Assembly (NCBI GenBank): GCA_039707655.1
Contig: CM077663.1
Location: forward strand, 437,427,830-437,491,829
DNA length: 64,000 bases
Direction of reading: 5' to 3'
DNA from: Elymus sibiricus
Lineage: Eukaryota > Streptophyta > Magnoliopsida > Poales > Poaceae
Translations under genes and position numbers: made by a program
Notes under the pieces: generated by a model
Seen by the model: the letters and a program-made list of their open reading frames with translations, nothing else
Databases searched by the model: none
What the model was told of the DNA's origin: nothing
Part shown: one piece after another, positions 1-12,540 of the stretch
How positions within the stretch are numbered: position 1 is the first letter of the stretch
Layout of the letters: every line of letters begins with the position of its first letter

Positions 1-1831
1 TGACAAAACTAAATGCACAGTTAAATTCTATGGGTTTTTCTACCCCGAAAACACATATAATATGCGTAGGTTCATGTAGGGAAATATGTCACAATTAATT
101 ATGCAAGTTGATGGCCTAATCCCCTTTTAGCGATTATAAATGCAAGTTAAATGCAAATATTTCAATGAATAGGTTTGTCATGCATGAAAATGCGATGCCG
201 ATAATATGAACATTTTTAATATATGGTTCGATTAAATCCCGATGCACGTTAATTAAATATGACAATGCAAAATGATGGCAATTATGCAAAATGATGCAAA
301 CATCGAGCTTAAGTATTTTGGACGTGGATGAAAATGACATATTCATAATCTACGCATTTTTCTGAGCAATTTACATATATAAAACATTCTATTCCGGCGT
401 ACGGTTAATTAATTACAGGCATTTTAAAACATGCAATCTCTGAAATTAAAAAAACAACATGGGCCGGGTTCGGTGGGCGCAACGTAACTATACTACACAC
501 GGCGACGAATAGGGGCTGGGGCGGAGCTCACCTCGTGGGCCTGGCCCATCACGGCGGCGGGGAGAGGCAAGGCTGGACCGGCTCGGTTGGTGACGGGGGA
601 GGCCCACGCGGGCGAGGCCTGGCGCTGGGCGTCGTCCTCCCGATCCCGACCCCGCCTGGATCGAGAGATGCAAGACCGGCGCCGGCATGGTCAACGCGGC
701 GAGGGTCGGCGATGGCGGAACGGATCCGACGCAGGGAAGGCCGGGATGGAGAGATCCGGTGGTGGGGCACCAGATCCGGTGGTTGCCGGCGACGAACGGC
801 GTTGCGGAGGACGGAGTTCAGCCGGCTCCCATGGAGGCTCCTGCGAGGGGAGAGAGAGGCCAGCAGGGAGTTAGGGCAGACGGGGAGAGGGGAAAGGAGG
901 AGAGGGAAGAGAGAAGGCGACCGGCGGCGAGGTCCTTGGTCGCCGGCGACGCGGCTCCGGCGAGCTCCGGCGGCTCGAGGGAGGCCGGGCGCGGGGCTGG
1001 ATGCTCGGGGACGAGCTGCTCGGGCACCAGGGCGCGGGCGGAGGCACGGGGTCCGGTTCGGGCCCGGGAGGGCCGCGCGCGGGCTCGGGCGGGCCTATGG
1101 TGGCTGGGGCGCGAGGAGGCGACATGGCAAGTGGGGATTGGCTGAAAACAGCGGCGGCGGCGGCGCTGGAGGAGCTGGCGGCGACAAGTGGCGGCGGGGC
1201 AGCAGCTTGGTGCAGATTTCGAGGAGGAGGGAGGTTGGAGGCCAAATCTGGCAGGGAAGGCCTTCCTTTTATAGGCTGGGGGCTAGGGTTAGGGGGTTTT
1301 TGCCCGAATTCGGACCGTACGATCTCGATCGGACGGCTCCGATCGCGGGGCTAGGCTAGGTGGGCTATGGAGAGGTGGTTGGGCCAAGAAGAGAGGGAGG
1401 TTTGCGGCCCGTGACAGGATTTTTGAACCGAAAACGTCCGACAATTTGACCGATGACGGTGCAACTGCGGACGACCGTTGGGGTAACAAACGACCTCTGA
1501 TTGCGACGAAATTTGGCAGGCGGTCTACCAACAATAAATAAAGAACGCATGCCAAGTTTTGACCCAATCCGAGAAGCCTAATACACGCTTTTAAAAACAA
1601 TTATTTTACCGATGCCGCGGGCGCGTGCGTGTGTGGTTGGACTCGAAACGGTCGACGACATGAACGGCAAGAACCGGCAACTACGAACGGATGCAAGTTT
1701 TTCAAAAACGAGTGATGATGCTATGCAGATGATGCGAATGATGCGATGATGAATTCGACAACCAGACGAAACACACGATGACAATGGAATAAAAGGGCAA
1801 TCTTCTGGAGCGTCGGTCCCGGGCTGTTACA
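1..1831 (-). mobile_element. LTR of a minus-strand LTR retrotransposon (incomplete at left edge)
   Basis: On the minus strand the segment begins TGTAACAGCCCGGG at 1831, giving the TG start of an LTR. Comparison with tandem copies 2 and 3, which read straight through at 18924 and 50989, places the insertion junction exactly here. A minus-strand TATAAAAGG at 1265-1273 followed by a GC-rich stretch (about 480-1250) fits U3 followed by R/U5. The long predicted ORFs in 535-1359 are most likely artefacts of high GC. No primer-binding site or gag/pol is visible before the left edge, so the superfamily is not determined. Confidence 0.7.
1265..1273 (-). promoter_or_regulatory. TATA box of the LTR promoter
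   Basis: TATAAAAGG on the minus strand, about 560 bp inside the LTR end at 1831. This is a typical place for the core promoter driving retrotransposon transcription. Orientation agrees with the TG end at 1831. Confidence 0.55.
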
Positions 1832-2913
1832 ATATCCTTCATGGATCCTCTGCCATCATTTTTCTCTGACACAATTTCAGGCATCTCATATGGAAGTTTC
1901 CAACATGACCTACATGCAAACACAACAATAGAAGACGGGAAAATTATTTGATTCCGGATGCTTTTTTCTGTCAAAAAAGTCTTCTCTTTCGTACTGGCCC
2001 TACTATTGTCACATGCTACAAAAATAAAAGAAAGGTTATTATCATATAAAGTTTTTATGTTAAAAATAGCATATGTACCCATTAAGTCAACTTCCAAAAA
2101 ACATGTTCAACAAAAATAAAAAACACTTTTATCTTTCAACAAAAAATATTGCAAACGGAGTAGCTTCATGCTATTTTTTTAAAGTATATAAAAAATGCTT
2201 AAATCTCACTATGTTGTAGCATCCTAGAAAAAAGAGTTATAAATCACAACAAAAAGCTAATTCTTGTATATCCGGTATAAAAATGTCAATGAAATGAACA
2301 TATAAAAGAATACCAAATTAAAAGTAAAGTGTCTACATAATTTCTCACATTTAAAGACATAAAATTTCAAAAACAAAACTGGCTAGCGGTGCACATCCAT
2401 GCGTTATGTCGACAAGGAGCCACATTGGTGTTCACCCCAAGAATTCATAGGGCGTTCTATAACTTGCGGATATCGAGCAGACTAAGAAGAGTTCCCTAAT
2501 TAAGAAGTGAAGTAGAAAATATAACTAAGACAAATGGATAGAACATTGGTAGACCTTTATTTTGACCACCATACAATGTTTATTATTTCTGAAATGCACA
2601 AAGTTAGCAATCTTCATATGGCACAGTTCAGCCACATTCGAGACACTGAGCTCTGTGGTTTATGCAATGATACCAATGTGCAACGCATTAACGCACAAAA
2701 TTTCTGAATCGAATGGCTTACTTTTAAAATGGTTCTAAATCATTGGAATGTGTAACAAAAATATGGCTTCATGAAAACCATGTTTTGCCTTCCGTAAAAA
2801 TTCATGTTTGCCACCGCAATAGAACAATTAAGTAACCATAAAACAGATGCCAACTAACAATAACTTAATTGTAATGTTTATTTAAATTTATGAAAAAATA
2901 ACGTTCTCAATAC

Positions 2914-3177
2914 ATTAGCCCATGCGAATACACGGATTATATAATTGTTCGTTCCTTTGGGGACATCCAGGAAAAATATAAAATATTCAATACATTGATT
3001 GCCAAGACGAACTGCAATATGTTGTTTGCTAAGATGAACGTATATGATTCAAAAGAATAATAATAGTATAGTTAGATACGGGCTTGACTTGCACGAATCT
3101 AGTCCTTGATGGATGAGCGCATGTGCTAGCTAATTATAGTTACTAGTCATGAAACCCGTGCACCTGCACGGGCTAGT
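2914..3177. mobile_element. 264-bp foldback element with hairpin termini (copy 1)
   Basis: Left end ATTAGCCC plus a short hairpin; right end, on the other strand, ACTAGCCCGTGC plus a hairpin. The two ends form an imperfect terminal inverted repeat, each end itself containing a GC-rich hairpin (cccgtgc/gcacggg at 3155-3172) directly followed by CTAG-T or CTAA-T. Single ends of this form resemble Helitron 3' termini; two in inverted orientation are unusual. No coding capacity. Confidence 0.4.
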
Positions 3178-3912
3178 AAATTTTTCTTATCTTAACGTTG
3201 GGACATTCGGGACGGTATTTCGATCATTGTATAAGCATTTATTTACTTGTTATAGGAAGAAAATTGATTCAAAGCACTTCATCTACCTGTGAATGTATTG
3301 TTTGCATGCATACCCTTTCCAACCATTAAATGTGTCGCAACTATGTCTGCGATATTCTTGTTGTGTGACGTCATGCCTCAGGAACTTTGGTTTTACAATA
3401 GATGTATTGGTGGCTATTATGTTGCAAATACAAAATTCGGTGGATGTATCAGTTGTTTTACTTTTCCCCACAAATTATGATGGAGTTTGGTGTTAGGGTT
3501 TGGAGACACTGAGCAAGCAGTCGGTACCAAATTTACATTTATATTATCATGTTGTTTTCGAGATCATATTTATATGAAGTATGCACGCAAAATGTTTTAT
3601 CAGGAGTGCATGAGGGCATTCATTTCCCCGCATGATAAATAGTGAATCCATGCACTATTTTATGTCCTAATAGATGTGAAATGAACCCATTTAATTACAT
3701 TAAATGCGACTGTGATAATTTTTTCATAGAGTTTTCCCTTAAACTACATCAGATAGAGGTATGATTTTATTTTCTTTTTTAATGATTAAATTTTAAGAAA
3801 AAGTGTGGATTCTAGTTATTTTTAACCGGGGACACCCATAGCTATTGTTTTTTGCGCATGGGATCTTTCTTACACACGATAGATATGGAAGGTTTAGTTT
3901 TGTTACCTTGTA

Positions 3913-4007
3913 CTGCCTCCATTACTAAATATAAGAGATTTAAAGATTTCATTATAGACTACATACAGAGTGTCTCTAAACGGTCTTATATTTAGGAATG
4001 AAGGGAG
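3913..4007. mobile_element. Stowaway-like MITE (copy 1), 95 bp
   Basis: Ends ctgcctccattactaaatat and, inverted, ctcccttcattcctaaatat form terminal inverted repeats. Flanked by TA at 3911-3912 and 4008-4009, the Tc1/mariner target. Non-coding, about 20% degenerate ends, hence an old insertion that predates the tandem duplication. Confidence 0.8.
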
Positions 4008-4479
4008 TATATATATATATATGAATGTAGTTATCATAACTTGTGTGAAAGTATGAGCAAATCCTAGGCGATCCAGCCAGATATATGAACCAACCAATAT
4101 AGCAACTTCTCAGTTCTCACCACCAACCATATATATACATGATTCATGCAAAAAGCAGTAAATTAAATGGCTATTTTTACAACCAAAATATAAGGCACAC
4201 GAAAATAATAGTCAAACCTCCAGCTGGATAGCATGTACGCGTAGATGAAACTTGCTTAAGACGTTTACCTTTCAATGCATCTAGAGAAGAAGGATGCAGT
4301 CGATCGCAATGTACGTACATGAGCAGAAAAACTAACGGAGCTGCGACATGCCAGTACTCGTCATGGACGTCCTCAACACTTCACCTCGTCGGGCAAGGGT
4401 GTGATCATTAACACCTTGGCTCTCCAAATGCCACTCCGTCCTCTTCAGGACCGATCTGCATGCATTTTTTATCATTGGA

Positions 4480-5210
4480 GTTTTTAACGGGAGCTTTCCT
4501 ACTTAATTTGTGGGAACGGGTGGAGGTTTTGCTTTTTCTTTTGACGTGAGGAATAATTTTTTCTCTTTCTACGTAAGACATTTTTTTTTGTTTTAGTAAC
4601 ATTGAACTTCTTTTTGCTCCAATCAGTAAGGTTGTATTTGGACGTGTCAGATGTGTTTTTATATCGGTGTGATCATCTACGCTCTCATGTTTTCCTTCCA
4701 TCCTGATCTTCAATTTTACAATCTAACAGATTAATTAATTTTGATGAGATGGATTGATGGGATGTCATGTAATTTTAGCCTGAGGCTTTCCTTTTTAATT
4801 TTTTGGGAACGGGTGGAGGCTTTGTTGTTTTACGTGAGGCTTTTGTTTTTTCTGGTACGTGAGGCTTTCCTTGTTTCTCATTACGTGACGCTTCCCTTGT
4901 TTTTACGTGAGGGTCTCCTTGTGTCTTTTTTGTTTTTTGAGAAACTGAGGATCTCCTTGTCTCAAAAGTAGGACTTGGACGTGTCACATTTTTCTTTTTT
5001 TTGTACGTGAGGCTTTCCCTTTTTTTTTTTACGTGAGGGTCTCCTTGTGTCAAACGTAGGACTTGGACGTGTCACATGCGGTTTTCTCTAGGACGAAATC
5101 ATCTCTGTTACGTAAGTTTTCCTTTTATCCTGATCGTAAATTATACAATCTAACGGTTGAATTAATTTTGATGATGTGGATTAATGAGAGATCATGAAAA
5201 GTGCCTCCAA
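4480..5210. repeat. ACGTGAGG-word repeat block (copy 1)
   Basis: T-rich stretch with many copies of tacgtgaggctttcc-like words (for example 4835, 4857, 4903, 5030). It also contains a larger internal duplication: the words acaatctaac..attaattttgatga occur near 4720 and again near 5150, a spacing of about 430 bp. Equivalent blocks lie at 24024-24760 and 54002-54715. Not coding; the minus-strand ORFs are low-complexity shadows. Origin unknown, perhaps the interior of a decayed DNA transposon. Confidence 0.6.
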
Positions 5211-5750
5211 TTAGTAAATAAGAGATTGTAATAAGACTTCTGGTAGCTGGACGGACGACCCTCTGGTCTGTCTAGTCTCTAAACTTGTGGATGATGTAAT
5301 TTCTTTCTATGTCAGTAAAGCTAGCCATGTGACCTTTAAAAAAAACACATCAATATTTATGGTTTATGGTTCTAAGATAGCACTATTATACGGACGCCCT
5401 ACTAGTATATGAAAATGGGCCACGTCACCATGTGTACAGATATGCAGCATCTCGGTGGATATACTTTTTTGTTTGCTGCATGAGAGGCATTGCACGACTT
5501 GACACTTAGAGAGTTGACTGCACAAGCTTCAAAGCTAAAAAAGTTTATCCCGAACACGATCGTGTCAATCGCATACAGACTTGACATAAACAGTAGCGAC
5601 ATTATTGGTGCAGACTGTAGACCGACCTATCACTACATGCCTAGCTGCTGGGTGACATTGGCTGCTCGATAGTGACCGACCGGGCAAGCTAGGATTGAGG
5701 GTAAAAAAATTGTAATCATTATATTTGGAAAAAAAACTTATCTAAAAAAA

Positions 5751-6210
5751 TTGGTATGGGGACCAGGCTGCGTTACGCGTCAGCCGGCGGATCTTTTTAA
5801 AAGATCCATCGACCCGGCAGCCGTTAGATCTAAAACTAGTAGCGTTTAACACCATCCTCGCCATTGCAAAAAGGGCGGTGTTGCAGGATTCTTCACAACA
5901 AAGTTTATGTTGCAGAAATCTTTTGCAACAAAGGTGATGTTGCGGATTATTTTTTCTTCACCTTTTTTGTAACATGGGTGTTGTTGTAGAGAAAATTTTG
6001 CGACACAGATGATGTTGCAGAAAAAATATTTGTAGTGTTTTCTCGTCTTTATTTTTTTGCAACATGGGTACTGCTGCGGAATACAATTTGCAACACACAT
6101 GACGTTGCAGAAAAAATTACAAAAGAAGACACGTAAACAACACGCATCACACAGAGGAAGCGGTGGATCGCTCGTGTGCAATCGGCCGGCTGATGGCAAG
6201 CATTTCCCTA
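5751..6210. mobile_element. Small MULE-like element (copy 1), 460 bp
   Basis: Left end ttggtatggggacc..ggctgc..tcagccggc and inverted right end atagggaaatgcttgc..tcagccggc share ordered blocks, as in Mutator-like terminal inverted repeats. Flanks are taaaaaaa at 5743-5750 and 6211-6218, an 8-bp duplication in the Mutator range. The interior has repeated ttgcaaca/atgttgc words and no credible ORF. Present in copy 3, missing from copy 2. Confidence 0.5.
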
Positions 6211-6220
6211 TAAAAAAACA

Positions 6221-7359
6221 TTCCTAGAAATTGACATTGGACTAGACTGGTTGGGTATAAAGTATAACACAAGTATAACAAAAATGTATCAATTAAACCT
6301 ATAGAATCAGTGTCAAGTATATATGTAAATTTCTTATAAAATTTTGGCATGACCTTTGCTTAAAATGGGACATGTTAAGTGCCAGAAATTGGACTAAACG
6401 GAAAGGAATCAATATTTCATCAAAACAATGACAACTCTAGACATACCATGCAAAAATAAACATATATAGCACGAAACAATTTGTGAGCAACACAATGTAA
6501 TGTTACCTTGGCAATTCGCGGGCAACACATACACATATAATGGAAGCAGTTACGTCATCATATGTGGCAGCAACATTCACTTGTCAATAGGAGGTACCGA
6601 TAACTAGTGACAGATCATCGTCACCAAAAACGATCTTCGATGACAAACCGGCCGATCAAAGACTGTTTTGGCCGTTACCGAAAAAGGACGTCCATGAAAA
6701 AAAATTGATATGTCACCTAAGAAACGAACTTAAGTGGTAAAAAGCATGGAACTGTCAAGATTTATGTTTTGTGACAGCGCTTTAGTGACGGTGTGGATGA
6801 CGAGATTGTAGCCCTCAAAGTGTAAATATGTCCATACTCCTATGTACTACTAGTTGCAACTCTTGGTCTTCTTTTCATCTGCCTCCATGCTACTTTTGTA
6901 GAAGGGGGCGTCGAGCTAGGTAGGGCTAGGGAGGTAGCTGCAGCTATCACCGACCGGCACCAGATCACCATGAGAATTGCTAGGAAGGAAACCTAATCAC
7001 GACCGACAGAAGAAGATTGTTGTTGAAGGACCAATGGTGTGTTAAACGTTGACTAGTGGGGGTGAATAGGTGACTAACAAATTTAATCGTTTCTTAGTTG
7101 CTTTTAGAGGCTAGTGCAAAAATGTAAGTTCTCTAGACATGCAACTAGGTTATACACCATATACGACGCGTTAGAACTAGCTACCAAGCTACACAAGGCA
7201 ACAAACAAACAAGTAATAGCAAAAAGTAAAAATTAGAGACAACCAGAAGTGGTTGAGACAAAGATGTAATCTGAAGTTCACATTCCTTATGGACTGCAAA
7301 TCTCCGTCAGAGAGGTGGAGAACAACGAATGCTCCCGTGACAACGAATATCTAACCTTA
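6221..7359. other. Unclassified repetitive spacer
   Basis: Conserved in all three copies (24902-26030, 55730-56859). Contains the inverted words gtgacagatcatcgtcacc and a phrase gtgggggtgaataggtgact reminiscent of dispersed Triticeae repeats. No ORF, RNA gene or transposon terminus that I can support. Confidence 0.4.
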
Positions 7360-7730
7360 GGGCATGTTTGGGACTGCTCCACTCCACCAAATTCAGTTTG
7401 GAGTGGTTTCACACAGGAGTTGCAGTTATTATGTTTGGCTTCCATCTAGCTCTAGCTTCAAAAATAAGAATTTTAGTGGAAATGATCAATTTTATTTGGT
7501 GACATGGGCAAAACGAAGGGGTATCCACTTGTGGCAGTGGTGGGTAATTTCCCTCCGACTCTAGCTTCTAGAATTTTTGAAGCACCCCTGAAGAGCTTCA
7601 CAAAAAACAGAGTTTATACCTCAGAGTCTAGTTTTTTTTCCGGAGTGGCATATTGTGGAACTATCCCATTTGGCTTCCATTTTTAGAGCGGATCTGGATT
7701 TTAGGGAGCGGGGCAGTTCAAAACAGCCCC
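7360..7730. mobile_element. Tourist-like MITE (copy 1), 371 bp
   Basis: Terminal inverted repeats gggcatgtttgggactgctc and, inverted, ggggctgttttgaactgc. Flanked by TTA at 7357-7359 and 7731-7733, the PIF/Harbinger target. Non-coding. Confidence 0.8.
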
Positions 7731-7733
7731 TTA

Positions 7734-8836
7734 GTCTCCGAAAACAAGGTCAACGAAAGCCCAAGTTCCCTCTCACTAGGGGTTGCTCTTAGGGAGAGCT
7801 TCAAACCTTCACATGAGTCCGGGGCATAACCAAACAACTTGGAAGCTCAAGGGAAACACCAACCACCTAGGATTTCCCACAAGCCCAAGTGTAACAAGTT
7901 TCGCGATCTTGTGGGAATCAACGAACTTGAGTTTTACTTTGGTGGATTTGTAGATCGGAATCTCTTCTCGCTCTCCCTAAAAATATAGGTAGAATGTACG
8001 ACTATGGAAGGAGATCTCAAGCTTTTTTGGTAGAGAACAATGATGAAGAGCATGTTGCAGTCGCCCCCTTTCCTAATGGGGAAGACCGGTCCTACAAATA
8101 GGTGCACTTACAATCTACTTGTTATGCTGCTCCCAGTAAACTCAGAGGGTCCGACCTAGCTCTGCGGATTGGGACGATCAGACTGTCTGATGCTACTCTA
8201 GGGCACATCTGAGCATAAATAGGGGTTTATGTTTACAGTCAGAAGTGCCTCGGGTAATCCTTGAAGGGTCTGAGACCCTAAATATCCATGCCATCTCGGG
8301 GTATCCGATAGGGCAACAGAAGCTAGCCCATTTGCTAAGATAATCCGAGGTGGTCCGAAGCTAACAAGTAGAAAACATTCAGAGCATTTTTAAGTGCATC
8401 TCCCTAACATGTGTTGTGAATGGTTTTGGCTTTTCATTGGTTTACGAATCACACTTTGATTCAAGGTGTATTCCCTCTTAATATTATTGCATACTTACGA
8501 ATCAAAAATGAGATATCGCAGATAGAAAATTAACATGTCATCTTATTTTATTCTTTTTTCATAAGGGGGTCGCCGACCAATCAATGTTTCATGGTGTGTA
8601 TACTTTGTAATCACTCGACACATAGTTATTCATCTAAACATAGTGTCATTAACACTAAAACCCTCATTTGCGGCTAGATGTCCTTTGAGTTGCCAACCAC
8701 ATAGTCTATCTACCTAGTAGATTTTTGTTTAAAAAATTATTACCCCTGTTCTCATAGGGTATCTTCGTCCTAGAAATCCCGAAGAATAATGTCCAACCCA
8801 TGACACTCTGTATTTCATTATACTTCCCCTAAATCG
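7734..8836. other. Unclassified spacer
   Basis: Conserved in the three copies (26280-27382 and 57254-58356). Moderate GC and phrases such as gggtctgagaccctaaat, but no ORF, splice pattern or transposon end that I can support. Confidence 0.35.
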
Positions 8837-9114
8837 ATGGTGGAGCCGGCATGCAGGATTCGCGACACGGTGTTCAGCTGGTTGGAGTGCATGGGGGAGT
8901 TGAAAAAGACGTAGGCTATCGCAGGCGAGCACCCATACCTAGCGGAGGGCTTCCAGCATTGCAAATATCATATGAAGTTTAAATTGAGGAATGCAGCAGA
9001 TGTTGTCATCTCTGAGGCCACTGATGTAGAGCGTTCTCAAATGTTGACTCGTAGTAGGACGGAAATGGTCCTCAAATGGGCGTTACAAGAGATGAAATCT
9101 CCGATCCGAGTTTA
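8837..9114 (+). pseudogene. Unknown ORF fragment with one in-frame stop, interrupted at its end by a CACTA
   Basis: An ATG at 8837 opens a frame of about 91 codons starting MVEPACRIRDTVFSWLECMG, broken by a single TAG after GELKKT. It then continues through AEGFQHCKYHMKFKL, SEATDVERSQMLTRSRTE and WALQEMKSPIRV. If the CACTA at 9115 and one TTA are removed, the next codon is TAA, so the insertion sits in what looks like the natural stop. The TAG is in all copies (27383-27660, 58357-58636), and copy 3 also has a 2-bp insertion. I do not recognise the family. It may be a 3' exon of an uncharacterised Triticeae gene; the composition is protein-like (charged, no low complexity). Confidence 0.35.
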
Positions 9115-10583
9115 CACTAGTAGAAAACGGGACATTAGTCCCGGTTTGTTAGGTCCTTTAGTCCAAGCTGGCCAACCGGGACAAAACAATCGGGACTATA
9201 GACCCCCCTTTTTAGTCCCGGTTGTGTTACGAACCGGGACTAAAGGTGCTCCACGTGGCCGACGTGGAGCTCTCAGGCAGGATGACCTTTAGTCCCGGTT
9301 GGTAACACCAACCGGGACTACAGACCTCCACACGTCAGGCGCAGCCAAGCCCTGGGGTTTAGGGTTTTTTTAGAGGGGGGTTTAGCCGTAGCATGGGCGG
9401 ATTGGCGCTACAGGTAACTAAACTACCTCCTAGATAAAAATATCTATGTCAAGTTGGTCGCCATAATTGTCATAAACACTAAATTAAACAAATAGTTATA
9501 AAAGATAATATACCACATCCGAATCATAGACCGGACGAGAGCCGATGGGGGCGGATATCAAAACCATGGCACTATATAATAACAAATAATAATACAAGTA
9601 AGAAAATTATACAAGTAACTATCTAAATCATACAAGTCAGATTTTTTTAAAGGTAAGAACAAGAGGCTCACCACGGTGGTGCCGGCGACGAGATCAGTGC
9701 GGGCGATCGACGTCAGTGAGGACGGGGACAGGGACGGGACGGCACCCTAAACCACACCTACACATATGCAAACTAAGAAGTTAATTTGAACACACACTAA
9801 TACTATACCACTAAGACACACCCTAGCACACACTAACACACACTAGCTAACACACTAACTCACTAATAGTACCACTAACCACAAAATTGAGATACCTAAT
9901 TAACAGTACCACACCTACACATGTGCAAAGTAAGAAGTTAATTTGAGCTCAAATTGCATCTAAATCAAATAAAATCCCACATACACTCCTCCACTAAAAC
10001 CCACAAATCACTCTAATTCTAGAGCATGAAATGAGCTAAACTAGCAATGAGAGATGAAAGGATGAAGTTGCTAACCTTTTAGAACACTTGGATAGTTGGT
10101 GCACCACCAAATCTCGACGAATCTTGGGGAAAATGGAGCTTGGAGGTCGAGCTTGGAGGAAGAACAATGGAGAAGAATGGATTGTGTGGCCTCAAGTGGC
10201 ATCATGCTCTCAGGCATTTCATCGAGCACCTCTTGTGCATAGGAAGGGAAAACAAACTAGCACACACCTCCCACCTTCTATGAGGAAAAAACAGAGGAGA
10301 GGGCGGGCAGGTGTGAGTATATATATAGGCAACCTTTAGTCCCGGTTGGAGACACCAACCGGGACTAAAGGGTATCGCGCCTGCCACCAACCCCTTTAGT
10401 CCCGGTTGGTGTCTGCAACCGGGACTAAAGGTCCCATTCGACCCGGGACTGATGCCTGCCGAGCCCCGTTCGGCGTCCTAGCCGCTCGAACCGGGACTAA
10501 TGCTCGCATTAGTCCCGGTTCGTAACGCGACCGGGACTATTGCTCCGATCCGGCTAGAACGAAAGCCTTGTTTTCTACTAGTG
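9115..10583 (-). mobile_element. Non-autonomous CACTA (copy 1), deletion derivative of the 10.9-kb family
   Basis: Ends CACTAGTAGAAAAC and, inverted, the same 14 bases. TSD TTA at 9112-9114 and 10584-10586. Subterminal arrays of tttagtcccggttgg and its inverse lie at 9140-9330 and 10330-10530. Read on the minus strand, the interior matches the leader of the autonomous element at 38176: a TATA stretch near 10320, then ctatgcacaagaggtgctcg, then the block with atgattcggatgtggtata and tatgacaattatg that precedes the coiled-coil exon there. No transposase remains. This element therefore lies in the opposite orientation to 38176-49101. Confidence 0.9.
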
Positions 10584-12540
10584 TTAAAGAGCCCGATGGG
10601 GATGTATCCTAGGGCTAATGCCGCCAAGGATACGACCACCACCACCGGATTCCGCCGACGTGTAGGTGTAGCGAGAGTCGAGCTTCAAGGACATTGTTAA
10701 GTAGTATTATGCCTGCTAGTTGAGTAGACAATGTTATATTATGTTTTGATATCCCAAAATGGTGTCATGATAGTATAATGAGGCCTTTTGGCTCAAAAAA
10801 AGCTCCCATGTCACCACTTAGGACTACAAAAGAGGGCATTTAAGCTTAATGATGCCATGGCATCAAAAATAAGGAACTAAATCTAGCTATGTGTAGGCAC
10901 TATGTAGTAGTAGTTAACTGTGTTGAACATGTTGCACTATGTGGTAAATTATGATTAAATATGCTACTAATTGCGTGATATGATCTTTAGTTTTTTATTC
11001 TGGAAATTGTTACTAGCGGTGTGTCGTCATGTGTATACGCTACAAGCTTACTTCACAAGGTAGTCCCCTTTGACTGAAAAACACGCTGTTGCTTTTTAAG
11101 AAACTAGCAGTGTTCCGCGTCGCACGTTGCTAGGGAGATACATACTAGCGGTGTTTCGGCAAACGTTTCTAGTAGTTTGTTATCAACAATGTTGTACTAG
11201 GAGCGCACCCATCAGAAACTGCCAGTAGGCTCCCCTAAATGCTGCTAATGAGGGGGTTATGTACTAGTGGTAACTTCTTTCGAGAATTGGTATGTGGTAC
11301 TTACAATGCGGTAGTTAACTGTATTGAACGCTTGCGGTTTGTTTAGATTATGATCCAATGGTAGTATTTTCTAAATTTGACTCTAGTAGCCCAAAATATT
11401 GCATGGCGGCCTTTTTATCAAATTTTGCTGCCATGGCAGCATCAGGAGGCCTTTGGCTCATAGTTGGTGCCATGGCAGCAAAATTGGGTACAAAATCCTG
11501 GCAACCTAATAAACGATATTTACAACACCACAGAACAATAATGCAACGCCACTTCTTTGATCCACTATTAGCAACATTCCAGTAGAACAACCCGCCGTTG
11601 GTTAATGTGTTATTAGCAGCGTGTGAGTTACATGTTGCAACTAGCTCAGTAACTAGTGGCGTGCAACAATCGTGGACTCCACCGGGATAATCCTTATTAG
11701 CGGCGTGCAGGACAAATGATGTGGATTTGTTTGTTAATACAAAGGCGTTCTGATTGCACGCTACTAAGAACCTACCAGTGGCGTCGTACTAGCGGGGTGA
11801 CAGCTCAATGGTGCTAGTAGGCACTTCCGCATGCTGCTAATTAGGGAATCATGTACTAGTTAGTTTTACATCTAAAGTGAATATAGAATGAAGCTGATTT
11901 TACATATTGAGTGAATATAAAGCGAATATCGAGTGAAACTAAAGTGAATATTGAGTGGAGTGGTTGGGGAAGAAGTAGAACGTGGGGCACTGAAGGTTGA
12001 AGATGAACATCTGCCCATTAGTTTTACATCTGAAGGCTAAGAACACATCGACTAACCAAATTGCATTTTGAGTGACCTGACCCCTAACCAGTCCCATCTT
12101 GTGCGCCCAATAGTACAAAACATGTGAAATGGATACTGGGGTGAAGGAAGATGATCTGAAATCAATTAATTGCGACTACGCAAATTTGCTAATCAATATT
12201 TTTGGTTGCAGGTCCAACAAGACATCAATGTTTGATAATGTGATCTATTCATCTATAGACGTGGTGCATGTCCTTGAGTTTTCTCCCCGTTGGTCATCTG
12301 TGCATGGTGCACAACCTAGAAGTATCCAAAGCTACGTTAATTACTTAAATGTGTATGTGGGCACTTGCTTACATCAGAATATTTTTGTTTTTTCCATTGA
12401 TGACAACAAGACAACAACCCCGAGCTGCGCTGTGCTGAAGAAAAGTATAGAAAACAGGAATAGTGAAGCATGACAAAAAACATCTTGCCATCTGTCATCG
12501 TTGTAGTACTATACGACTTGTGCCTGCTGAAAAGTTTTGC
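10584..12540. other. Lectin upstream region with decayed transposon words
   Basis: Between about 10985 and 11870 there are many words such as ctagcggtg, tagtggcg and tactagcggg, as expected for a much-decayed CACTA subterminal region. A short inverted repeat centred on gctgccatggcag lies at 11420-11437 / 11469-11487. The last 600 bp lead into the lectin TATA box. No gene is supportable. Copy 2 counterpart is 30773-32723. Confidence 0.4.

Noticed and set aside
535..1359. 274-residue ORF and overlapping GC-rich ORFs
   Set aside because: Inside the retrotransposon LTR, arginine/glycine-rich in all frames, no domain; a by-product of GC composition.
5846..6199. 117-residue Cys-rich minus-strand ORF, suggesting a small secreted peptide
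   Set aside because: Cysteines come from repeated tgttgcaa words in the MULE-like element; copy 3 breaks the frame, and copy 2 lacks it.
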